Assembly: GCA_023259575.1 (NCBI GenBank)
Contig: JALRHN010000135.1
Span: 1 to 5,696, forward strand
DNA from: Candidatus Kapaibacterium sp.
GTDB taxonomy: Bacteria; Bacteroidota; Ignavibacteria; Kapaibacteriales; UBA961
Direction: 5' to 3'
DNA length: 5,696 nucleotides
Part shown: positions 1-4,772 of the stretch, in pieces
Layout of the letters: each line of letters starts with the position of its first letter
How positions within the stretch are numbered: the first letter of the stretch is position 1
The notes under the pieces: generated by a model
Database searches by the model: none
What the model was told of the DNA's origin: nothing
The model's input: the letters and a program-made list of their open reading frames with translations, nothing else
Translations under genes and position numbers: made by a program

Positions 1-1
1 T

Positions 2-589
2 TGGTCTTTATCTAAATATTTAAAGAATAAAGTGAAAAATGCTGTTTCTTATCTTAATGATTTTAAATTCTTAGCAATTCAAAAGATACAGCAATCAGAA
101 TGCGATTCTATTATGATTGGACATATTCACCATCCATGTATTGAAAAAATTGATAATAAAAATTATTACAAGGCGCAAATAGTAATTTCTGAACCAAATT
201 ATGATGCAGGTATATTGTCAGCTCCGCAAATAGCAAATTTGATTCCACAAGTTGAATTAGGAGATTCCGATACAATCGAAGTGGGAGATATAGTTGCAGT
301 TATAGGTTCCCCTGAAGGATTTCATGACACAGCAACAGTTGGTAGAGTTACTAATATTCACCAAACATTAGGTGAGTCAGCACCATCACCAGCATGGAGA
401 GATATTATTTTTATTGATGCTGATATTCTTGAAGGTTCATCAGGTGGTATGGTAATTGGTACAGATGGTCTTGTAATAGGACATGTTATTGGTGTAACTG
501 GACAACACGCTGATGTAGGTGTTGGTGAGAATTCTGTCTGTCCTATTAATAAGCTCAAAATATTACTAAATAGTATTTCTAGCGTATAA
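2..589 (+). CDS. Chimeric ORF: C-terminal LpxH-like metallophosphoesterase fragment fused to a trypsin/HtrA-like serine protease fragment (5' partial)
   Basis: The frame is open to the left edge, so the GTG at 32 is probably internal and the gene begins outside the window. The first ~56 codons (2-169) read like the end of a calcineurin-like phosphoesterase of the UDP-2,3-diacylglucosamine pyrophosphatase type: a WSLSKYLKNKVKNAV helix, then the metal-binding GHIHHP motif (119-136), then IDNKNYY. In that family a GDWVES-like segment normally follows YYN. Here the frame instead passes into a chymotrypsin-fold protease: NYDAGIL around the probable catalytic Asp (codon 203-205), a VGDIVAVIGSPEG strand-turn, and DADILEGSSGG with the nucleophile Ser at 440-442. 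The catalytic His region that should precede the Asp is missing, so peptidase activity is doubtful. The fusion could be a real deletion, an assembly chimera or a decayed gene. Domain identities are fairly sure; function of the fused product is unknown. Confidence 0.75.
   Translation, partial: WSLSKYLKNKVKNAVSYLNDFKFLAIQKIQQSECDSIMIGHIHHPCIEKIDNKNYYKAQIVISEPNYDAGILSAPQIANLIPQVELGDSDTIEVGDIVAVIGSPEGFHDTATVGRVTNIHQTLGESAPSPAWRDIIFIDADILEGSSGGMVIGTDGLVIGHVIGVTGQHADVGVGENSVCPINKLKILLNSISSV
164..178 (+). other. Apparent in-frame junction between phosphoesterase and protease coding segments
   Basis: Homology to the phosphoesterase ends at the YY codons (164-169), and protease-like sequence (AQIVISEPNYDAGIL) begins by about 173. 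Both partner families should carry tens of additional residues at this point: the end of the phosphoesterase, and the His-containing N-terminal barrel of the protease. The reading frame is preserved across the join. The exact breakpoint is uncertain by several codons, because it is inferred from remembered family patterns rather than an alignment. Confidence 0.55.
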
Positions 590-590
590 T
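563..590 (+). promoter_or_regulatory. Possible sigma70-like promoter just before dnaJ
   Basis: A perfect TATAAT (585-590) overlaps the stop codon of the upstream gene. A poor -35 candidate, TTACTA (563-568), lies 16 bases upstream. If used, transcription would start at about 597, which is the dnaJ GTG itself, giving a leaderless or nearly leaderless message. The DNA is AT-rich, so a chance match is quite possible. Confidence 0.2.
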
Positions 591-596
591 ATATGT

Positions 597-1598
597 GTGG
601 ACTACTATTCAATCTTAGGCGTAGATAAAAACGCATCTCCAGAAGATATTAAAGCTTCATATCGTAAATTAGCAAGACAATATCACCCAGATGTAAATAA
701 AGAACCTGGTGCTGAAGAAAAGTTCAAGCAGTTAGGTGAGGCATATTCTGTATTATCCGATCCTGGTAAAAAACAACAGTACGATAATCCTCAACAGTAC
801 AGGTCTCAACAATCTGGGTTTGATCCATTTGGCTTTGATCCATTTTCAAATCCATTTCAAAGACGATCACAACAAAATAATAAAAATACTCCAGTTTCAG
901 TTAACATCGGACTTACATTAAAAGAAATTTATAATGTTGTTGAAAAGACAGTTAATTATTCTAGAAATGTATTTTGTAATGATTGTTCTGGTAAAGGTGG
1001 TTCAGGTTCTCAGCATATATGTCAACAATGCCAAGGTAGAGGTAGAAACATACAGCAAATCCATGAAGGTATGTATGTTCATGTAGTAGATGCGGGACCT
1101 TGTCATGTTTGTAATGGAAACGGGATGATGTATTCTAGCCCTTGTTTAAAATGTAATGGCGCTGGGCACAAAAATGAAAATTCTTCTGTAACAATCACTA
1201 CAAAACATGGAATTTTGTTTGATAATATGATTTTGTCAGGCAAAGGTAATCATATAGATCCAAATCATCCTTCTGGTCCACTAATTATTGAGTTCTATTT
1301 AGCAGACCAATCTTTTCAGTTTGACCAACAAGGTAATGGAGTTAAGGAATATTATATAAATCCTATAAACGCATTACTAGGCGATGAAATGGAAGTTGTA
1401 ATGCCTGATGAAACACAATCTAAAATGAGAATACCAGCACATACTGCTAATAATCACATGTTTAGATTTGCAAATAAAGGATTACCAAGACCTAACGGAT
1501 TTGGTGATTTCTTCGTCAAAATTCTGTATAAAAATCCTGATAGTATAACTGATCAGCAGAAAGAAATATTACAAAGTTATCTTGAAACTTTGAAGTGA
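597..1598 (+). CDS. dnaJ: DnaJ (Hsp40) type I co-chaperone
   Basis: Cytoplasmic J-protein that delivers unfolded substrates to DnaK and stimulates its ATPase; the likely partner is the DnaK encoded downstream at 4765. The 333-residue product has an N-terminal J domain (residues 1-65) with the essential HPD at 30-32, and a short Gly/Phe linker (about 66-95) containing DPF, DPF and NPF. It then has four zinc-binding CxxCxGxG repeats starting at C127, C142, C169 and C183, followed by the C-terminal substrate-binding domains. It is somewhat shorter than the usual ~375 residues, mainly in the G/F linker and C-terminal tail. The GTG start is chosen because MDYYSILGV is the canonical J-domain beginning; no Shine-Dalgarno is visible before it, and no in-frame ATG lies just upstream. 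It starts 7 bases after the chimeric gene and ends 10 bases before the next gene, which suggests an operon. The stop is TGA, backed by an in-frame TAA one codon later. Identity is very sure. Confidence 0.96.
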   Translation: MDYYSILGVDKNASPEDIKASYRKLARQYHPDVNKEPGAEEKFKQLGEAYSVLSDPGKKQQYDNPQQYRSQQSGFDPFGFDPFSNPFQRRSQQNNKNTPVSVNIGLTLKEIYNVVEKTVNYSRNVFCNDCSGKGGSGSQHICQQCQGRGRNIQQIHEGMYVHVVDAGPCHVCNGNGMMYSSPCLKCNGAGHKNENSSVTITTKHGILFDNMILSGKGNHIDPNHPSGPLIIEFYLADQSFQFDQQGNGVKEYYINPINALLGDEMEVVMPDETQSKMRIPAHTANNHMFRFANKGLPRPNGFGDFFVKILYKNPDSITDQQKEILQSYLETLK

Positions 1599-1608
1599 GG
1601 ATAAAATT

Positions 1609-1824
1609 ATGTCAATGGTAAAGCGAGCTACTGGGTCTATCAAGTCTTTTACATCTGAAGAAGGTGTTGAAGAAGAAATCAAGGTTGTAGAATCTGATGA
1701 AACAAAGCCAGAGCCACAATCTATTATCGTCAAGGATGTGTTGGAAATCCCGTTAGTTACATCTATGGATCTAGATATCAATGCTACTGATGAAGGGGAC
1801 GATGTAGTAGCTAAGGACTGCTAA
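1609..1824 (+). CDS. Small acidic protein, unrecognised
   Basis: A 71-residue product of no family I recognise. It begins with a short basic segment (MVKRATGSIKSF) and is otherwise rich in Glu, Asp and Val, for example EEGVEEEIKVVESDE near residues 17-31. There is no membrane segment, signal peptide or Cys pair; its single Cys is the last residue. It is probably soluble and at least partly disordered. The ATG at 1609 is supported by a GTGAGGA Shine-Dalgarno-like sequence (1595-1601) that overlaps the dnaJ stop and lies 7 bases upstream; a second ATG at 1615 is less well placed. Its TAA stop directly abuts the ATG of the next gene in the same frame, and its tail carries that gene's ribosome binding site, so the two are probably translationally coupled. 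No function can be assigned. Confidence 0.7.
   Translation: MSMVKRATGSIKSFTSEEGVEEEIKVVESDETKPEPQSIIVKDVLEIPLVTSMDLDINATDEGDDVVAKDC
1813..1817 (+). promoter_or_regulatory. Ribosome binding site inside the upstream ORF
   Basis: AAGGA lies 7 bases before the ATG at 1825 and entirely within the final codons of the 71-residue ORF. This decides the start of the membrane-protein gene and fits stop-start coupling. Confidence 0.6.
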
Positions 1825-2295
1825 ATGGATATACTTCAACGTACAGGTGTTCTAGATAAAATTATGAATACCTTATATCATATCGGTAAAGATCATATTA
1901 TTTTAGTAATAAGCTTTGTTATTGCAGTCTTAATTCTTCCTTTTATTGCTAGAAGATTTAAAACAGAATCTGATTATGTATACAAAGTTCTATTGCTCGT
2001 AAAAAGTGTATTAGGTTCTAAGCTTGGATCTAAAGGCCAAGTAATTTTAGATGCTTGGGCTGAAGGTATTAAGAGAGCTTCCGATGGTGCATTTGATGAA
2101 GCTGATAAAGTTGATCAATTAATTAGATTTCTTAAAATAGTAGCTTCACAAAATAATATCGAATTATCTGATACTGATGTTGCTATTATCACTGAATTAG
2201 CAGAAACATCTATTAGTATGCTTCAAGGTCAGAAAAAGATGGATATTGCAGTGGGTGTTGATAAATTCCAATCAATGTCTCATGTAATTGCATAA
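1825..2295 (+). CDS. Single-pass membrane protein with helical C-terminal domain, possibly a holin
   Basis: A 156-residue product with one clear hydrophobic segment at residues 25-42 (IILVISFVIAVLILPFIA), followed at once by the basic RRFK. This predicts a single N-terminal anchor with the larger C-terminal part on the cytoplasmic side. Residues 50-145 look helical. They include LIRFLKIVASQNNIELSDTDVAIITELAETSISML, a layout (one anchor, a helical region, then a short 'LSDxD…I.ELAE' helix) that recalls LL-H-type phage holins. The resemblance is weak, and those holins are usually shorter, so another phage membrane or virion-associated protein is equally possible. The ATG is chosen for the AAGGA site at 1813. 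The gene directly abuts the acidic ORF upstream and is followed 30 bases later by the helicase; no endolysin gene is visible in this window to support a lysis cassette. Confidence 0.75.
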   Translation: MDILQRTGVLDKIMNTLYHIGKDHIILVISFVIAVLILPFIARRFKTESDYVYKVLLLVKSVLGSKLGSKGQVILDAWAEGIKRASDGAFDEADKVDQLIRFLKIVASQNNIELSDTDVAIITELAETSISMLQGQKKMDIAVGVDKFQSMSHVIA

Positions 2296-2316
2296 ATCAT
2301 ATTAGCATGATACTAT
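2288..2316 (+). promoter_or_regulatory. Possible extended -10 promoter before the helicase gene
   Basis: TACTAT (2311-2316) is preceded by TG-A (2308-2310), giving an extended -10, with a weak -35 candidate TTGCAT (2288-2293) 17 bases upstream. Transcription would begin near 2323, a few bases before the ATG at 2326, which has no convincing Shine-Dalgarno. The match is modest and may be chance. Confidence 0.2.
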
Positions 2317-2325
2317 TATTGTGAA

Positions 2326-4137
2326 ATGGTTGAAATTCACGTTAACAATCACGCATGCTTTATTGTAGGGTCATTTTCGGATGACCCTTTTTATTCTAAT
2401 TCGGTACATAATGAAATCAAAAAAGCATTATCTTATAAAGTTCCGAATCATGAATGGTCTGAAAAATATAAGCAGGGTATTTGGGATGGCACGATTTCAA
2501 TTTATAATCGTAAGTTAGGTCAATTTCCTACTGGTTTGCTTTATAGGGTCGTTGGATTATTAGATGAACTCAAAGTAGAGCATAAAATTATTGATAATCG
2601 TAAAAGACCAAAAAAAGTTTATCCATTAACATTAGATTTAGGTAATCGTACATTAAGAGATTACCAAAAACTCTCAGCAGAAAAATTTGCAGAAACTGGT
2701 ACTGGTATTCTTGCTTTAGCTACTGGAGCTGGTAAAACATTAACTTCTTGCTATCTTTTTACTCAAATACAAACATATCCTGTAGTATTTATTGTTCCTG
2801 CTTTAGAGTTACTTAATCAGACTCAAAAAGAATTTGAAAAATATTTAAGATTAGATGGTAAGCCTGTCAAGGTTGGTAAAATTGGTGGCGGTGTAGTTGA
2901 TATCAATATGCAAGGTATCAATGTATGTACTTATCAAACTATTCTTACAGCCTATAATAAAAAATACAATGAAAAGCAATATAAAATTGTAGATACGAAT
3001 GATGGCGACGGAACAAAATCAACTGAACAACTGCAAAAAGAATTAGATTTAGCAACAAAAAAATGGACTATTTCAAAAAATAATGCTACACGAGATTTGT
3101 CTAAAATATCCTTAGATATCGAGAACACTAAAAAACAAATTGAAATAGAAAAAGATCCCAAAAAGAATAAAGCATTAGTTACTTCTTTAGCCAATCTTGA
3201 AAAACAATATAATAAAGATTTTGCTGCTAAGGTCAAAGTTGAATTAGCAGGATATAAAAAAGCTCAAGCTGCATGGGATAATAGGCAAAAGATATTATTT
3301 GAAAAAGCTCAAGTAAGAGAGCTTATTTCTTCCTGTAAAGGGTTTATAGTAGACGAAGCCCATTTAGCTGCTGTGGTTGTAGAAGAGCTTAGGTCATTTG
3401 CACACGAAGCTTTTTACTGTGGCGGTATGTCTGCTACACCTTATCGAACAGACAATCAAGAAATTCGAATAGAAGGTGCTTTGGGTGGAAAAATATATGA
3501 AGTCAGTAATAGCGACTTAATTGATAGAAAGTTCTTAGTACCTCCTAAAATCTTTATGGTTGAGATAGAAGAATTTTCAACACCTCAAACATATGCGGAT
3601 GCTTATGATCAAAATATAGTAAATTCTTGGGAAAGAAACTACAGAATTAAACAATTTGCTGAATCTTTTAAGGAAGCCGGTTTACCTGTTTTAATTTTAG
3701 TGGAAAGAAGAGAACATGGGTCTATATTAGAATCCATGATAGAAGATGCAGTATTTGTTCCTGGTGGTGATAAGGGTGAAATAGATCCTACAGACGAGGA
3801 AAAGAATTACCGCAGAAGAATGCTAAATAGCGTTGAAAACAATGAAATAGTGTTGATAGCTACCCAATGGGCTAATACAGGTGTAGATGCTCCGAAAATA
3901 GCCACTTTAATCATAGCTGGATCTTGTGCTTCCCCTGTAACAACATATCAACAAGTGGGTAGAGTATTAAGATGTGTAGGTCGTGATGCTAATGAATCTA
4001 CCTTAAATGGTAAACCTTATGCTGTAGTGATTGATTTTTATGACCAACACAAGAATCTGAAAACTCACTCGAACATGAGGAAAAGAGTTTATAGATACGA
4101 AAGATCTTGGGATTTTAAAATGATAAAGGCTACATAA
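2326..4137 (+). CDS. uvsW: UvsW-like superfamily 2 DNA helicase with a large coiled-coil insertion
   Basis: Predicted ATP-dependent helicase/branch-migration enzyme of recombination-dependent phage replication; in T4, UvsW unwinds R-loops and regresses forks. The N-terminal ~95 residues carry the family's DNA-binding domain, with YKQGIWDG at 48-55. Motor motifs follow in order: RDYQ (111-114), Walker A ATGAGKT (132-138), FIVPALELLNQ (155-165), CTYQT (201-205), DEAH (343-346), SATP (369-372), VLILVER (455-461), the motif V region ATQWANTGVDAPK (512-524) and QQVGRVLR (542-549). The catalytic residues appear intact. Between CTYQT and DEAH lie about 137 residues, where T4 UvsW has roughly 20; residues ~213-330 are Lys/Glu/Gln-rich, helical and probably a coiled coil. 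At 603 residues it is therefore longer than T4 UvsW (~500). The ATG at 2326 gives the typical N-terminus but lacks a clear ribosome site. The stop codon sits in the loop of the following terminator. A related bacterial or plasmid DEAD/DEAH helicase is the main alternative. Confidence 0.9.
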   Translation: MVEIHVNNHACFIVGSFSDDPFYSNSVHNEIKKALSYKVPNHEWSEKYKQGIWDGTISIYNRKLGQFPTGLLYRVVGLLDELKVEHKIIDNRKRPKKVYPLTLDLGNRTLRDYQKLSAEKFAETGTGILALATGAGKTLTSCYLFTQIQTYPVVFIVPALELLNQTQKEFEKYLRLDGKPVKVGKIGGGVVDINMQGINVCTYQTILTAYNKKYNEKQYKIVDTNDGDGTKSTEQLQKELDLATKKWTISKNNATRDLSKISLDIENTKKQIEIEKDPKKNKALVTSLANLEKQYNKDFAAKVKVELAGYKKAQAAWDNRQKILFEKAQVRELISSCKGFIVDEAHLAAVVVEELRSFAHEAFYCGGMSATPYRTDNQEIRIEGALGGKIYEVSNSDLIDRKFLVPPKIFMVEIEEFSTPQTYADAYDQNIVNSWERNYRIKQFAESFKEAGLPVLILVERREHGSILESMIEDAVFVPGGDKGEIDPTDEEKNYRRRMLNSVENNEIVLIATQWANTGVDAPKIATLIIAGSCASPVTTYQQVGRVLRCVGRDANESTLNGKPYAVVIDFYDQHKNLKTHSNMRKRVYRYERSWDFKMIKAT

Positions 4138-4149
4138 AGTAGCCTTTTC
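4125..4149 (+). terminator. Intrinsic terminator after the helicase, probably bidirectional
   Basis: AAAGGCTAC (4125-4133) pairs perfectly with GTAGCCTTT (4139-4147) around a 5-base loop, ATAAA (4134-4138), and is followed by TTTTCTCTT on the + strand. The helicase stop codon TAA (4135-4137) is inside the loop. Read on the minus strand, the same stem is followed by a T-rich stretch (TTTATCATTTT), so it can also end the small convergent gene at 4152-4226. Confidence 0.85.
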
Positions 4150-4151
4150 TC

Positions 4152-4226
4152 TTAGTCATGCTTGAAGTTGAATACAGCACTATATACTGCATCTAACAAA
4201 TCTTCTAAATCTTTAAAAAATCTCAA
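4152..4226 (-). CDS. 24-residue microprotein gene, minus strand
   Basis: A short reading frame starts at a TTG (4226-4224) and ends at TAA (4154-4152). Seven bases before the TTG is an AAGGAG Shine-Dalgarno within GAAGGAGAAG (plus-strand 4231-4240), the best ribosome site in the window. The product begins MRFFKDLEDLLDAVYSAV and ends NFKHD; it is an acidic, aromatic, amphipathic helix with no Cys. An in-frame ATG at 4256 would give 34 residues, but it has no ribosome site and would place the Shine-Dalgarno inside the gene, so the TTG is preferred; an in-frame stop lies just beyond the ATG. The frame ends 2 bases from the shared bidirectional terminator, and promoter-like sequence lies upstream. 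I do not recognise the peptide. Such tiny genes occur in large phages, but chance remains possible at this length. Confidence 0.55.
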   Translation of the reverse strand: MRFFKDLEDLLDAVYSAVFNFKHD

Positions 4227-4233
4227 TGTACTT

Positions 4234-4239
4234 CTCCTT
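4234..4239 (-). promoter_or_regulatory. Strong Shine-Dalgarno for the minus-strand microprotein
   Basis: On the minus strand this reads AAGGAG, inside the purine run GAAGGAGAAG, with 7 bases to the TTG at 4226. It decides that start over the in-frame ATG at 4256. Confidence 0.55.
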
Positions 4240-4272
4240 CTTATATTATTTCCCATCTATGGAATATAAGAA

Positions 4273-4302
4273 TCGACATTGAAACTTACATTAGATTATA
4301 CT
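4273..4302 (+). promoter_or_regulatory. Sigma70-like promoter for the zinc-ribbon/dnaK unit
   Basis: TCGACA (4273-4278, one mismatch to TTGACA) and TATACT (4297-4302, one mismatch to TATAAT) are separated by 18 bases. Transcription would start near 4309, leaving a leader of about 75 bases before the ATG at 4384. The location, just after a terminator and ahead of a new rightward gene pair, supports it. Confidence 0.45.
4295..4300 (-). promoter_or_regulatory. Candidate -10 element for the minus-strand microprotein
   Basis: The minus strand reads TATAAT here, about 70 bases ahead of the TTG at 4226 and overlapping the rightward -10 (4297-4302). No credible -35 is seen at 15-19 bases, so use as a promoter is uncertain; if real, the two promoters would be mutually exclusive. 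Confidence 0.25.
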
Positions 4303-4383
4303 GTATAGAATAACATATTACCTAGAGGATGCTTCACATTTCATAACAGAATATTACTCTTATCAACAAAAAGGGCATATAAC

Positions 4384-4734
4384 ATGAGAACACAGACTAT
4401 TGTTGGAAAACCTAAATCATGCTTAAACCGTAATTGTAAACATCCATTTTACAAAGAGTCCCATTTAGGCTGGCTTCCTAAATCAGAAGTTGAAGCTTAC
4501 ACAATTATGAGATGCCCAAAATGCAAGGATACTTTTGCTGTTATTCAATTGATGTCTATGGTGTATGAATATAAAAATTCATTACCTAAAGATCCTAATA
4601 ATGAATTCACCCCGTCATCTATATCTTCTGCTGAAATAAATAATTTCAGAAAGAAATTAGATGATTCTGATGCTTTGAAGAAAATATTTGAAGGCTTATA
4701 TCCGGGTGGCAGTCTTTTTGATCCTGAAGAATAG
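4384..4734 (+). CDS. Zinc-ribbon protein of unknown function preceding dnaK
   Basis: A 116-residue soluble protein with four cysteines placed as a zinc ribbon: C13-x4-C18 near the start, then C44-x2-C47 in the RCPKCKDTF knuckle. Between the knuckles is a 25-residue segment containing HLGWLPKSEVEAY. The remainder is charged; FRKKLDDSDALKKIFEGLY near residues 87-105 looks helical, and the tail is GGSLFDPEE. The ATG is supported by AAGGG (4371-4375) with 8 bases of spacing. It probably shares a transcript with dnaK, which begins 30 bases after its stop. The TAG stop is followed two codons later by in-frame TAA. The ribbon could bind nucleic acid or protein; a link with the chaperone is suggested only by position. 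I do not recognise a named family. Confidence 0.8.
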   Translation: MRTQTIVGKPKSCLNRNCKHPFYKESHLGWLPKSEVEAYTIMRCPKCKDTFAVIQLMSMVYEYKNSLPKDPNNEFTPSSISSAEINNFRKKLDDSDALKKIFEGLYPGGSLFDPEE

Positions 4735-4742
4735 CTTGTATA

Positions 4743-4772
4743 ATTGCCATAGAGGGTAATTATTATGGCAGT
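4743..4772 (+). promoter_or_regulatory. Inverted repeat/potential RNA hairpin covering the dnaK start codon
   Basis: TGCCATA (4745-4751) and TATGGCA (4764-4770) are perfect inverted repeats. Allowing G-U pairs, a stem of about 10 pairs can form (4743-4752 with 4763-4772). It encloses a 10-base loop, AGGGTAATTA, which carries most of the Shine-Dalgarno (GAGGG, 4752-4756), while the ATG (4765-4767) lies in the stem. This could restrain translation initiation, for instance in a temperature- or factor-dependent way. It is not the CIRCE operator, whose sequence differs. Confidence 0.4.

Noticed and set aside
358..636. Minus-strand open frame of 92 codons
   Set aside because: It lies opposite the conserved protease segment and the dnaJ start; its translation is low-complexity with no family pattern or ribosome site.
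736..921. Plus-strand 61-codon frame inside dnaJ
   Set aside because: It is out of frame within a strongly conserved J domain and linker; the repetitive His/Ile/Leu content is a frame shadow.
1569..1781. Minus-strand 70-codon frame over the acidic ORF
   Set aside because: The plus-strand ORF has a good ribosome site and operon spacing; the Ser/Thr/Ile-rich reverse translation looks like a shadow.
2297..2311. ATCAT/ATGAT inverted repeat between the membrane protein and helicase genes
   Set aside because: The stem is only 5 base pairs and AT-rich with no T tract, so it is not credible as a terminator or operator.
2952..3236. Minus-strand 94-codon frame
   Set aside because: It is the antisense of the helicase's Lys-rich coiled-coil insert, which automatically yields Phe/Leu/Ser-rich membrane-like sequence.
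4158..4196. Plus-strand 12-codon frame beginning ATG after the terminator
   Set aside because: No ribosome site, very short, and placed directly after a terminator; the minus-strand frame here is far better supported.
4741..4770. CIRCE (HrcA operator) upstream of dnaK
   Set aside because: CIRCE is TTAGCACTC-N9-GAGTGCTAA; the inverted repeat here has a different sequence and a different spacing.
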